The notes under the pieces: generated by a model
The model's database searches: none
Seen by the model: the letters and a program-made list of their open reading frames with translations, nothing else
Told to the model about the DNA's origin: nothing
Shown here: piece after piece, positions 41,542 through 51,798 of the stretch
Position numbering within the stretch: the stretch's first letter is position 1
Layout: the number at the start of each line of letters is the position of its first letter
From: Hydractinia symbiolongicarpus
Taxonomy: Eukaryota; Cnidaria; Hydrozoa; Anthoathecata; Hydractiniidae
Length of the DNA stretch: 64,000 nucleotides
Assembly: GCF_029227915.1 (NCBI RefSeq)
Contig: NC_079881.1
Span: 13,923,501-13,987,500 of the forward strand
Reading direction: 5' to 3'
Translations under genes and position numbers: made by a program

Positions 41542-43160
41542 TTACAATTGGGCTAAGGTTACAGTTTTACTTATGTAAAAAAGGATAGCTTCTCTCAACA
41601 TTTGTGGTCGTTCGTTAACACATTCGGAAAATATTTCTTCAACAGAAAAATATGGGAAAAAGCTCTGATCTCTTTCTTCCAATATTTGCTGTCTTCCTGC
41701 AAGCGGATCCTGGCCGAAGGTGTGCTCTTCCGACAATGTACCGCAGTACACTTGTTCATACAGCTGAACAGCTTTGTGTTTTGGGGGCAATTCTTCAACG
41801 GATAACGGTGTCAATCTGTTAGTGTTTTCTTTTATTACTGACGGAACACCTCTACCTAAATAGTATATATAACATTAATAACCCATAAATTTGTGAGAAT
41901 GGATATTGAAAAACTACTAAATTGACCTGGTATTGAGTGTTCATTCCACGCTGAAACAACTCGATTGACACCAAAACCAGTCACCAGACATACAATGGAT
42001 GACACACAAAATTTTTGAACTTAATCTTCCATATTGATAGTATTGCTGTTGTCCATTTCTACCAGTATTTTTTTTACCGGATAATTTACCCGCGAGTTCA
42101 CCTCTGGGCAAATTCTTTCGATAGGGAGGTTCTGAATATATGTAGAGAATTATAAATTGCTACAGCTTTAAATTAAGTCACCGAAAAAAAATATTTATCA
42201 AAGTCATCTTCTTTGATTGGGTTTGCTTGTATGGCAAAATATCTGATCGACCGCGAAGATGCTGAAAATGTTCCTGGATTCCAAGAATTAAAAAAAAATC
42301 TTTTCCACAGTCCGTACGCACTTGACGAGAGATACCATAATCAATAGCAGCTTTTCTAAAGTATTAAAATGAAATATATATCTATATATCAGAAAAAAAT
42401 AGGCTAAAGATGCTGGGAACGATTATAAAATTTATAAAATTTTGTTTTTAAACAAAATATCCCTCAGTGATGAGAAAATGTTTTTTGAACAACAAAACCT
42501 TTTTATGCTTTTTTCCTTTACAAAATGTATGAAGAAATTTCTAGAAAATACCTAAACTATATGTCTTTCAGTGAAAGAAACGAGAATTAAAGTTAACCTG
42601 TATATTTCATCGTAAATAAGAGCGTTGTTTTTTATTTGCATGGTGTAGTAGCCGACAATGAAGCGAGAATGACCATCAATGGCAATGACATGTGTAGCCC
42701 CATACATAACAAGCTTTTCATTTTGATCATAGTGAATTTTATGACCAAAGTAATCGGCCCGACAAGGTATTGGGTCAACCATTCGTGCGGTGTCAGTGCG
42801 TCTTCTCTGGTGGCTTTGAAGTGCAGCTTTTGCTAAAGCTCGTCCAACTCTATTATGCCTAACACGTATATTGTCTCTATTAGCAATATACCCGGTCATC
42901 ATTTTCCTCCCATACGTTGGACCAACCGTAAATAAATAAATTTGGTCAATGTCAGTTGAATAAAATAGTGAATAACAGAGTTTATTTATAAAGACAAAGA
43001 AATGAAAATTATATATTTTTTTCAAGAAAAAATATTACAGCAAGAGAAAAGTATTAATTAAGAAAAAAATTTTAACCTTTGCTTCTGGTATTTTTAATAT
43101 ACTCCAGTAAAACAAGCCGGTTCAGAAAGCTAAATTTGTAGCGCTTTCTTTAAAAAATAT
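41542..43160 (-). pseudogene. DDE integrase, copy 4 (inverted): exons 2 to 5
   Basis: Exon 5 ends with the stop at 41,542-41,544 and keeps SEEHTFGQDPL and FSVEEIFSEC. Exon 4 (about 41,930-42,135) has the catalytic Glu block IERICPEVN and the same TAA after INMED as copy 2. Exon 3 (about 42,190-42,362) has RTDCGKDF. Exon 2 (about 42,600-42,929) has an intact HVIAIDGHSRFIVGY block, but its acceptor reads ACG instead of AAG before GTTGG, so splicing there is probably lost. The homology ends abruptly at about 43,160, where the Polinton relic begins; exon 1 and the terminus are absent. This copy and 40,549-41,001 form one continuous arm. Confidence 0.75.
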
Positions 43161-43165
43161 ATGCC

Positions 43166-43664
43166 ATCCAATCCAACAAGGGTAAGAATGAGCGATTCGT
43201 GATCGGTTATAAATATGGTAGCAAGAAATCGTCATTATTGATCATAGCGCCAAAAGGGCTATTCAAACGGTGCATCCAGATACGATGATGGATCTTCGCT
43301 TACCCTGTCATTTGATATGCATCAACATCCTGAATGGATGGAAAAATACTACTGTATCCTAGCCAGAATAGAAAAATTAAATGGTAGTAAGTTCACGACC
43401 TCATCATTGAAGAACAATAAATACCTGAACACAAAAATTAAAGAATGGGAGGGTAAAATAAACACATATTTCTACGATCAATCACCACCACTGAAGCAGC
43501 CCTGTCAATTATGTATAATAAAACTAAGCAGCATCTATCGACAAGGGAATAAGCACTATCCACAGGTCTTGCTTGAGGAGTGTAAGTATAAACCAGTGGA
43601 ACTTTCCAGGACCAGGCAAGTTATTGATTCAGATGATGAAGAGGAACCATTCGTTGTGGTCTAA
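43166..43664 (+). pseudogene. Polinton small protein, unknown function, frameshifted
   Basis: The main open frame (about 43,255-43,664) encodes SRYDDGSSLTLSFDM, then an EWMEKYYCILARIEKLNG block and an acidic end (DSDDEEEPFVVV). Another frame just upstream encodes FVIGYKYGSKKSSLLIIAPK and onward. The two meet near 43,245 and are one base out of phase, so the start was upstream, near the fusion with the transposon. It has no signal peptide and no membrane segment. I recall similar proteins from cnidarian Polintons but know no function. It is the first gene of the left plus-strand block. Confidence 0.6.
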
Positions 43665-43710
43665 TAAGCTCGATAGATTTTGTATATTTCATCAAATATA
43701 CAAAATAAAC

Positions 43711-44013
43711 ATGAATGATATGAAAAGAGAGGCAAAGGAATTTGGTATAAAGGGCTACTCCACCATGAAGAAGGGTGAAATTATAGCCGCAATTATTAAA
43801 GTAAAAAAATAGAGAGATATTGCAACGCAAACCCTTGGGCCTCATTGTAAAGAATGCCTAGAAATCACATCTATGAAGATCCTAGAAGAGTACATCAGAG
43901 GCCTCGAGACGAGACAAAAGCGTCAAATGGTGTATGATGGTGATTTTATGATTCATGCTAGTACAGGTGAGGTACTTGGTGTTGTACAATGTATTGTTAA
44001 CAATACATTATGA
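43711..44013 (+). pseudogene. Polinton small SAP/HeH-like protein with an in-frame stop
   Basis: It starts at ATG 43,711 (MNDMKREAKEFGIKGYSTMK). The first 33 residues look like a SAP or HeH helix-extension-helix DNA-binding motif, with the typical 'KGYSTMKKGEIIAAI' pattern. A TAG at 43,810-43,812 interrupts the frame. Beyond it the same frame stays open to TGA at 44,011-44,013 and includes a CxxC (HCKECLE) and an EEYIRGLETRQKRQ helix. The stop is probably a mutation. The gene tail overlaps the palindrome at 43,988-44,009, and only four bases separate it from the stop of the convergent minus-strand gene. Confidence 0.55.
43988..44009. terminator. Perfect 22-bp palindrome at a convergent gene junction
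   Basis: AATGTATTGTT is followed at once by its reverse complement AACAATACATT. It spans the last codons of the plus-strand gene ending at 44,013, next to the end of the minus-strand gene (stop at 44,018-44,020). Its placement matches two other palindromes in this element, so I propose a bidirectional transcript-end signal. It has no loop and no T-run. Confidence 0.45.
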
Positions 44014-44017
44014 ATAT

Positions 44018-44606
44018 TCAGGTGGTGCCTCTCGTAGCGTTGGCAAAATTCACAGACTGTAGTTTTTTAAGAAGCTCATTTTTACCTTCTTCACGACCTT
44101 GCGCGACTAATTGCTACCTTTCTTGTTCTCTCCTTGCTCATTTAGCAGCATATATTTTTTCTTCTCTTGGTTTATTAGTGAAAATTCATAATCACTTATT
44201 ACTCCATTCTCAATCGCCCTTGATATAAGGTCCACAATACTATTCAATTTCGTTTCCGCTAATAATCTTATACTATCATGCTTTTGGCATTTATAGTTCA
44301 GCTTCTTTCGATCTTGTTTTAAAGCAGTCTGTCCCAATCCAACGGTTATTGAGATTCCGCTCATGGCCACTGCTAGGGGAATGTTTTTACGCTTATGGCG
44401 AGCAATCCGTGGTCCATGTAGTGTATCCAAGTCCCATGCATCCCAAATTTCTTACTAAGTTTTTCTCGCTGTTTTACTTCATTTCGTAGAAAATGTTCTA
44501 TTTCCTCTATTTTCTTCAATCGATACACATGCCCCTCGTTATTCTCATGATCTGGAGCACTAGGCAGTAAGCTAGGGTATAGCTTCATAACATCATCGTT
44601 GTTCAT
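44018..44606 (-). pseudogene. Polinton small protein with Gly/Ala-rich segment, frameshifted
   Basis: The start is ATG at 44,606, immediately after the TAA of the upstream gene (TAAATG). The N-terminal half (MNNDDVMKLYPSLLP ... NEVKQREKLSKKF) is acidic and helical. Near 44,430 the frame shifts into a segment with a short hydrophobic Gly-containing stretch (IPLAVAMSGISITVGLG) and then a charged helix (AETKLNSIVDLISRAI). Near 44,120 it shifts again and meets a TAG, after which the tail (REEGKNELLKKLQSVN) runs to the stop at 44,018-44,020. This order of acidic head, Gly/Ala hydrophobic segment and helical tail is one I recall from cnidarian Polintons. The function is unknown; a membrane or virion component is possible. 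Confidence 0.6.
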
Positions 44607-45273
44607 TTATTCTATCAGTAGGTGCATAGTAATTCCAACAAATGATACGTTCTTATCCTGATGATATTCATCCATCAACATGAGCCAAGGCGATCGGTGG
44701 AGCCCTTCAAAGGAAGATATATCAATGTATCAAAATTCCAAGTTAACATGTCTCCCCATGAGTTTTCTTTTGTGGCCAATACGGCTAAGGTTTTCGATTT
44801 TTTACCATCCAGCAGGCAGTCATCCTCATCTAACTGAGGGCAAACAAGCCTCAGTCGCTGGTATACGTCAGTCTTGTAAAATGAATCGTAGTCACCCTTC
44901 ATATAGTATTTTTTACTAGGATCGTAGGATAGGCCTAAGAGCTCTTGCAGTTGTCGATGAATCACCACCGTGTACCCGTCATTGGCACTTAGCCTGCAGA
45001 GCCCATTTTTAAGCACAAAAAGCTGTACCTTGCCCTGTGCCTGGTTATTGACGATGGACACGATATCTTCAATCTTATACAGGCCGTTCATGATTTCAAT
45101 GCGAAGAACCGTCTGATCGGGCCCTACCTTACGAATAGTAAAATCGTTGATGCTGTAGAGATTCAGCCACGTAGGGCGTATACTGATGAATTTCAGGGCT
45201 ATCCTCGTGTCCTGCCCTAGGTAATCTTCAAAAATCGAGGCTTATCTATATTTGTGACATAGAGCTGTCGCAT
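44607..45273 (-). pseudogene. Polinton conserved protein of unknown function (possible minor virion protein)
   Basis: It starts at ATG 45,273 (MRQLYVTN). A one-base shift follows near 45,240, and then one long frame includes the conserved block MNGLYKIEDIVSIVNNQAQG, followed by QELLGLSYDPSKKYYM and CLLDGKKSKTLAVLATKENS. A second break near 44,680 shifts the last residues (SFVGITMHLLIE, stop at 44,607-44,609). It is about 220 residues and beta-rich in appearance, with no membrane segment. It is coupled to the next gene by TAAATG and diverges from the plus-strand gene starting at 45,290. I recall the family from cnidarian Polintons, where a capsid-associated role has been guessed; that is not shown here. 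Confidence 0.6.
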
Positions 45274-45289
45274 CTTGCTTAAAGAAAGA
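45274..45289. promoter_or_regulatory. 16-bp gap between two divergent start codons
   Basis: The minus-strand ATG (45,271-45,273) and the plus-strand ATG (45,290-45,292) are separated by only 16 bases (CTTGCTTAAAGAAAGA). Any promoter for either gene must overlap the coding sequence of the other, or transcripts must start further inside. Confidence 0.5.
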
Positions 45290-46392
45290 ATGAATATATA
45301 TTCGTACAACCCAAGGGCAAGGTACAAGTCCAATAGAGGCGACTGGCCTCTCAACGTAACTAATTTGGAGCATCAAGATCTCTACGTGTCTACGACTCAG
45401 CACAATTCCGTGGCTTTTCTACAATTCACCAAATACCCCATCAAAGTTCCCACTAATCTGTTGAACGATCCCGTGAGTGTAAATTGGGAGGGGCGAGCCT
45501 TGGACTGTTGGAACATTCAGGTGGATTTCGCTTGTCATTGCGCAACAACGGCGTTGGGCATTTCTGCTAAGCAGATGAGTGGCTCCGTACCTCTCGTTAA
45601 CGCGATATTTAAATTTCACGTGTACTACCACATGAGACGTATCCTAGCGAGAATGAAGGTACCAACGCCATACGAAGGAGGCTTTTCACAATACGAGAAC
45701 CCCTATTCCACCTCGGGATATGCGCGAGTATGTCATGAGTATGGTGTGGATCCTAATGCTCTATACAAGTTCAAAGCAGTCATGTCGTCACTCACCAACG
45801 GCCGTTGTGGCCTCAGCTTGATGGGGATTGGGCTAAATTCATCATACCAACCTCCCAGGGTCTGACATCGGAGGGCCTAACTAAGCTAAGTGAAAGTATT
45901 CGCGTTTACGTATTCTTGCTACTAGATCTCAAGCGAGTGCAAAGGCCTTGCTCCTAGGATCTAATGCCGATAACTATACAGCAAGGCAAATATTATTACA
46001 AAAATTTGAGTCCATGGTTCAACGCGATGAGAACGTAGGTCAAGACATTGACGAATTTCAAAAGATGCTCCAGTATGCACAGACTCCAGTAAACTTCGCC
46101 GTCATGCCCAGCGTGTATATGTATGGAAGTATGCATTGGAAAGATTGTGGGATATAACAACAACGTTTTAATCGCGCCCTCCAACATAGATGTAGGTGTG
46201 GAGATAGACCTGAATACCAAAGCTGTCAAACATGAGGCATCCTTCACCATAACTCCTAGGCAACATATCAAGAAAACCATGCCTCATACCAAGGAAGCCA
46301 TACTGTCAAACATAAGGCAGCATGAGGATACCAATGCCACACTCATAACGGTGGGGGTGGGACTGATACTCGCGTATATATGGATGAAATAG
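45290..46392 (+). pseudogene. Polinton conserved protein, about 360 codons, three frameshifts
   Basis: The ATG at 45,290 (MNIYSYNPRARYKSNRGDW) is preferred over an upstream in-frame non-ATG start because it faces the divergent gene. The first 170 residues are uninterrupted (ALDCWNIQVDFACHC, YYHMRRILARMKVPTPYEGG). The frame then shifts near 45,795, 45,930 and 46,125. The C-terminus is SIDVG-like sequence followed by a membrane helix (LITVGVGLILAYIWMK) and TAG at 46,390-46,392. I recall this protein as a regular component of cnidarian Polintons but know no function. The single C-terminal membrane anchor and its place among structural-looking genes suggest a virion or membrane role (inference). 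Confidence 0.6.
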
Positions 46393-46420
46393 GTCTAATA
46401 TGTTTATCAACATACTAGAC
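46393..46420. terminator. Hairpin filling a convergent gene junction
   Basis: GTCTAATATGTT, loop TATC, AACATACTAGAC. The 12-bp stem has one mismatch, which becomes a G-U wobble in the minus-strand transcript. It begins directly after the plus-strand TAG (46,392) and ends 3 bp before the minus-strand stop (46,424-46,426), filling nearly all of the 31-bp gap. The arm sequence is shared with the hairpin at 53,944-53,970. Confidence 0.6.
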
Positions 46421-46423
46421 TTT

Positions 46424-49400
46424 TCATCTATTCTTCCCACTCCTTCTGTTACCTACATAGACAACGACTATACCTACAGCACCTGCTATGGCCATATATA
46501 GATGTCTCGCTACGAACTCCACAACCTTGGCGGCTACCCGGAAAAATAACGATACGATCGTACCAATAATCCCCGGCAAGGCAGCACCCGCTTTGCCTGC
46601 TAGATACTTTAACTAGAAATTAAAAAAAAGGTTACGAAGCATTTCGCAAGTTGCAAGCAAAATTAAACTATCCAATACTTTGTCCTTAGCGCTTCTTGTT
46701 TCTTTGGCGCTAACATCTTCCGAAATACATCAAAATTGAATATCATAAAGAAAGAACCCTGGGGACGAGGTAGGAAATGAACGCTCTGCAGAACAATTCG
46801 TTGCGCAAAAACAGTTTTTTTTTTTTTTTGCGAATAGACTGCGCGAGTATTTGATGTGCGTGGGATATTCTTTTCAAAATGTGCGAGAAAATTAGATTAC
46901 GCGAAACTAACAAAAACGAATAACGCGTGTTAAAATTTTGTACCGCCTTTTCCCACAGAATGATAAAAGTAAAGAGCGCAATACAAAATTACACTTTTAG
47001 GAGTATTCCGAAAGATATGTAATACATCGAGTTGTACAACCCGCAGAAGTTGGTCCTAACGTTAACGATTTCGTAAATGACCTTACAACAAAACAGTATC
47101 TTTTTCACGTAAAAATACCAGCAGTAGAAGCCACAGAATCTGCTGGAACGAATTTCGAAAACTCACGGGAAACAATTAAAACAAAAACAAACAAATCAAA
47201 CAGTTTTCTAACTTTATCAAGATTTATTAAATAGCTTCAAATTTGGGCAGAAAAACAATAACGGTTTTGCCTTCTTTTCACCACATGCATTAGAAGATTA
47301 CATCACTCACTCCCATTGTACACAATCTAAAAGAAAAAGAAAACATTTTCATATAGTGAAGCTTCCAGTGCCTTTAATGGATGGCCAAGTCAATGGAAAT
47401 GAAAGCACTGTTTTTCATCTCATAAATAATTAAGGCTAATTCGGAAAAGTATAAAAGAAAAAACTAAACAATTTGGCAACTTTACTAATTTTATATGCAA
47501 AGTTCCAACCATACCAACAGTTTCCAAATCTGACATAACCATTTTAGAAGTGTTTATTTTTTCAGAATTTGATTGATGCAAGGCCAAGGGAAATTAAATA
47601 AGTTTATTGTCCTAGACCCATTCAAAAACATATGCTTCTCATCATTCAGTTTTTTTCAACCAACATTAATGTAATCACCCAGAGGAAATTATAATGTCTC
47701 TTGTGTGTGTTTTAGAAGCTGAGTACACAAATACACAAATATTACAAGTGCTGAACTTTGGCAATCATATTTTGCAATCAGACCCTTTTAAAAACTATGC
47801 TGAATAATGTCAATTATTAAATTCAGCACTAATAGAAAAGCACCTTGGATAGGATTCTTTGTTGGATGAATAAAATGACTGACAAAGGGTTTATCGTGAC
47901 TGAAATAGTAATTTTTACACAAATAATTTAAAAAATAATGAACTTTGTGATGTGGTTGTTGTCACTACACGTGGGCGGTGGACAAAAAACTCTGATATAA
48001 TTTCTCTTGGCCTATTATTCCTGAGAATATTCTAAAATAAGAGGGTGTCAATAAGCTGCAAACGGCCACATATATAAGGGCTAATTTGGGCAACTTTTCC
48101 AATTAAATTAGTGATTGTCTTCCTAAACCGCCCACACTTTCCCGAACTTGCCTGGAGCATTTCCAAGATTCAATTCCTTGTAACATACCTTGTGGACGAT
48201 AGTTGGAAAAAGATGCTTTAAGAGAAAGGAGTTAATAAAGTTTAAAAGTTATTTATCAAGTAAATTTTATCAAAAACCATCAAAAACAGTTCTTTTAAGA
48301 GCTTTGCTACCACATAGTTTATTTTATGGTCTATGCAGGTTTTTTCGGGTGAATACTTCAATTTTTTTGCTAAACGCTAAACTTGCCCAATAACGCCTGC
48401 ACGTTATACGGCGTATGCAGCTTATTAGCACCCTTGTTCTAAAATTACAAGCAGTTTCGAAGATGGCCACGCCGTTTAGAGGACGTGTGCGGCTTGGGCA
48501 TCCTTGAAGTTCTGTTTAATGACAGTTTTAATGTTTTAATGTTGTTTTAAACCTTGTTCTCAGGGAGGGTGTACGGACAACTAATTCCTATTGACAATTA
48601 CATTGCTGTTGGCTTGATAGCAAAGGTGAATATTTCTTTTAGTTACTGTAACAGGTTACTTATATAATAAATAAAAAACTGTAATAAAAAACGGTTGGTC
48701 AGCTGACTTTAGCACCCAGAGCTATTTGTTTTGTCTGCGCCCTAGATACACATTTTCCTATATCTGGCTATCAGTTAGGTAGTAATACAGCTTTTCCATA
48801 TGTATTCTACAAATTACTTTCAATTCTTTTATACAAAACCGAGCTCTAGCTACCTTTCGTGTGATTAAGCCTTACCTTGATTTGGATAAAACCAATTAAA
48901 ATTCATAATATTGTATTCTTACATCTTCTTAGAAACAATAAAATAAAACACAGCTCGGCGCGTTATAATTGTACAAATTACTTCAATATTTCTTTAGAAA
49001 AGGGTACCTTACACAGGAGCTTTCCAATCCAACAAAAATCTCCAGAAAAAGCACAGCAACAAAAAAGCTTAAAATACACAAGTAAAGTCGATTAGAAACA
49101 GGACTAGCAATAAATTTTTTCAAAAGAAGAAGACCGTTTTAATACTATTATTTTTCATTAAAATACAACTATAATAGCATTAGAAGCAAAATTAATTAAT
49201 TATTTATACAATAATTAGCTATAATACAAAGAAATAAGACACATTTTAGGTCTGTGAAATATACGTGTCTAATATGCCGACTACCGTTTGTTGTTCACGG
49301 CATATTCCTCTTTGTGTGTTCAAGTTCGGCGGACGTATAATCACTTTAACCCCTCGGTCCAAACTTATTTGTTTTATTAGAAAAAATATACCCTAATTGT

Positions 49401-50681
49401 ATGTGCAAAAATATCAGTCCTATTTCTTTACGCTGATTTTATATGATTTTTTTTCTATCGAAATTTTGAGAATCTCAATAATTCTCTTGGTATACTTCGC
49501 GTGTAGCAAACGTGCTCCACAATTTCGCTTCGCTCGCTTCGCTCGCAAAGCTCAATTGCTTCGCAAAATTCTCCCGAGTCTTTCAATCTGTTTTTCTACA
49601 AATCCTTTGCCACTTCCTGCTGCACCTGATCCTGCTGCCCCACTTCCTCCTGTTTACGCCAGGACCAGGGTTGATATCATTAAGCCAACAGCCGAAATAA
49701 CGCTGGCGATAGTCAGGCCTTGTTCCTTGAACAAAATCTTGAGCTTTTCGACCAAGGTTTTATCATCGCCAGCGATCTTCATTTAAAGTCTCTTTGATAA
49801 TTTTCAGCTGGCTCTGAATCTCGGAGGAAAATATACCGTATTGCTCTCGTAGGGCTTTCTTCTCATCCTGGAGTCTCTTTATCTTTTTGTTCCAAATGTC
49901 TATCTGTTCCTTGGTTGCTCCTGTGTTGTTCTTCTTTTGTCCTCGAGACTTTTGATCTGCTCATCTCTAACAAATATCTTACTTTCCAACATCTTCAGCT
50001 AACCACGGATCGTTCGAATCCCTTGGTCGAGCCCCCTTCTCTCGCGATCCGTGAATATCTCGCCTCCTCCAAACAAAGTATCTTCGATAAAGTTCTCAGT
50101 CTCGTCGAGTACTTTTCCGACCAGTGATTCCATCTCGAGAGTGTCACCATTTGTCCCGATCTGCTCCACATCGTTTAAATCCTCCCAGCCGTTGCCTGGA
50201 TAGGTTTATAGTCTTCGAACCCCATACGCCTCAAGCGATTCTTGGGGCGTAGCATTCTCAGCAGCGTCGATCCAATAATTCTAAATTCACCATTATCTTC
50301 CCTTGTGAGTATTATATCATCGAAAAAAAGCTGAATATTGTCCAACCTAAAATTGTCGTAAGGTATCGCATCTAGCTTAGGCTCTTCATTCAACCCCACC
50401 GCAAGATGATTTTAAAAGCTAACAACCTTCGACCCTTTCAGCCTTTCCCCTTGACTTAGCGTAGTGTTGTCTCCTTCCTTCTCCAGCAACCCTCGCAACC
50501 ATTCCGGTTGACTTAGCGTGGTGTCTGTCTTAGTTGCTTCTATCCCAGCCTGGGGCTCAGTGCTTGTATCTGGAATATCCTCTGGTCGAAGGATCTCACT
50601 CTCGCTACTAAACTCCTCAGACTCGTCTAGAATGCCTTCCTTTGGCGTAAAGTCTCCTTCGTATATTGGATTAATTGGCAT
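46424..50681 (-). pseudogene. Polinton coiled-coil/membrane protein split by an insertion
   Basis: The 5' part runs from ATG 50,681 (MPINPIYEGDFTPKEG) leftwards through an acidic region and a YDNFRLDNIQLFFDDIIL block, with frame breaks near 50,405 and 50,175. It continues into TLEMESLVGKVLDETENF, LFGGGEIFTDRERRG and a coiled-coil (VRDEQIKSLEDKRR), then a hydrophobic segment and a Gly/Ala/Ser linker, ending at GRILR (49,561). The C-terminal part appears about 2.9 kb away at 46,424-46,612: LKYLAGKAGAALPGIIGTIV, then RHLYMAIAGAVGIVVVYVG and TGA. Together they match one long protein of the kind I recall from cnidarian Polintons: acidic head, coiled coil, membrane-rich tail. The insertion and the frameshifts make it dead. 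The function is unknown; a membrane-associated virion protein is possible. Confidence 0.65.
46613..49551. other. About 2.9-kb insertion inside a Polinton gene, unidentified
   Basis: The two parts of the flanking minus-strand gene show this segment is foreign to the Polinton. It is AT-rich and mostly without open frames. Items seen are a CCCTGGGGACGAGG string near 46,760, a T-run near 46,807-46,821, an open frame without ATG at 46,999-47,234, and a TCGCTTCGC-rich tract near the right edge (49,524-49,555). No terminal inverted repeat, poly-A tail or target-site duplication could be fixed, and both edges are accurate only to about ten bases. It may be a non-autonomous transposon, or host sequence brought in by rearrangement. 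Confidence 0.6.
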
Positions 50682-50754
50682 TTATTTCAACCACCAGTCT
50701 ACCTAAATTAATAAGTGTTTTGGAAGAATAAACCCTTATCAGGAAGTCAAGACT
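50682..50754. promoter_or_regulatory. 73-bp divergent intergenic region upstream of the capsid-like gene
   Basis: The minus-strand start (50,679-50,681) and the capsid-like ATG (50,755) face away from each other across 73 bp. The gap contains an AT-rich core (AAATTAATAAGTG) and AGAATAAACCC. It probably holds promoters for both blocks, but no defined element can be assigned. Confidence 0.4.
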
Positions 50755-51738
50755 ATGCTCGCTGTCAAAGGCAAGAGGCAGCGAGTTAAAGTCAGTCATG
50801 TACTGTCCACGATTGGCCGGAATGAGGATCTCTATGTGGAAATACCAAACATGGGTCGGGACGATGTTATATTTCCTGGGAGTATCAGACTACTATTTGA
50901 TATAGAATTGACCGGCACCAACACGAAAAGAACGATCGTTAGCAATATTGGGCAGGCCCTGGTGCGTGACCTACGTATTACGCTGCATGGGAAAGAGGTC
51001 CAGCATATTGCGGATTATAATGTATTAAGCGTCTACCGTGATCTCTGGATTTCAAAATTTAATAGAGAGAACAATCTGATTTTGGAGGCAATCAATCCAA
51101 ATGACGGGACAATTCGCGCTTTACAGGTAAAAGCGTCTGACCATGTAGGAACAAATGAGGAGCGTGCTATAGCCGCGGCGTACGGAAACACCTTTTGTAT
51201 TCTGTTGGGGAAAATGTTCGAGTTGACGAGAGATCTCCCGTTTTATCAACATGGACTCCAGGATAGGCTACAGTTCGTTCTACATTTCGCTTCATACGAT
51301 CAAGTCATCAAGGATGCCGGTACACCAGCCGCGGGCTCAACCGCAGCCAAAGCAGCTGACGCTACATACAAAATATCTAACATTTCGCTCGAGTTTGAAA
51401 AATTAGTAAATGAGGATCTGGCGAGCGCTATGATGTCGCGATACAGCTGCCTCGCCCTACCATACGAACTAATATTGAGGAGCAAAGTGGTGACTATGAA
51501 GAAACGTGATACATCCTACAATCTCCAAGTCGATATCCTTGCTAAATCCTTGGTGGGTATATTACTATTATTCGTCAATCCTGGAGTATCCAAGGCTTAT
51601 GCGGGTGTCAATGAGCAATTTTACAATCCCAAAATCGAGAAGATTTCTGTCACGGTGGAGGGTGAGCCCAATGAGCTGTATTCACATGCTATGCTCCCTC
51701 GAGATCATTTGCAGCAGATCGTTGAATTATTTAATTAA
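50755..51738 (+). CDS. Polinton major-capsid-like protein, C-terminally short
   Basis: This is an uninterrupted frame of 327 residues starting MLAVKGKRQRVKVSHVLST. It shows the block RNEDLYVEIPNMGRDDVIFP, a long beta-rich region, NFxLxF-type strands (DLPFYQHGLQDRLQFVLHF), and an Ala-rich surface-loop-like stretch (GTPAAGSTAAKAADA). The pattern fits a double jelly-roll capsid protein of Polintons/adintoviruses. I recall relatives being some 450-500 residues, whereas here the frame stops at 51,736-51,738 and the next conserved gene starts within about 60 bp. The last third thus appears deleted. It is the first gene of the right plus-strand block. The N-terminal two thirds have no visible break, unusual among its neighbours. 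The family is judged from sequence pattern only; confidence in 'capsid' is moderate. Confidence 0.65.
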   Translation: MLAVKGKRQRVKVSHVLSTIGRNEDLYVEIPNMGRDDVIFPGSIRLLFDIELTGTNTKRTIVSNIGQALVRDLRITLHGKEVQHIADYNVLSVYRDLWISKFNRENNLILEAINPNDGTIRALQVKASDHVGTNEERAIAAAYGNTFCILLGKMFELTRDLPFYQHGLQDRLQFVLHFASYDQVIKDAGTPAAGSTAAKAADATYKISNISLEFEKLVNEDLASAMMSRYSCLALPYELILRSKVVTMKKRDTSYNLQVDILAKSLVGILLLFVNPGVSKAYAGVNEQFYNPKIEKISVTVEGEPNELYSHAMLPRDHLQQIVELFN

Positions 51739-51798
51739 ACATCCTAGGTGGTAGGTTCCATTCAGTAGAATATTAAGATCATTAAAATTTGTTTTTGT

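Noticed and set aside
49397-49786. Plus-strand open frame of 129 codons with a Pro/Ala-rich part
   Set aside because: It is antisense to the Gly/Ala linker and coiled-coil region of the split minus-strand Polinton gene, which has family resemblance.
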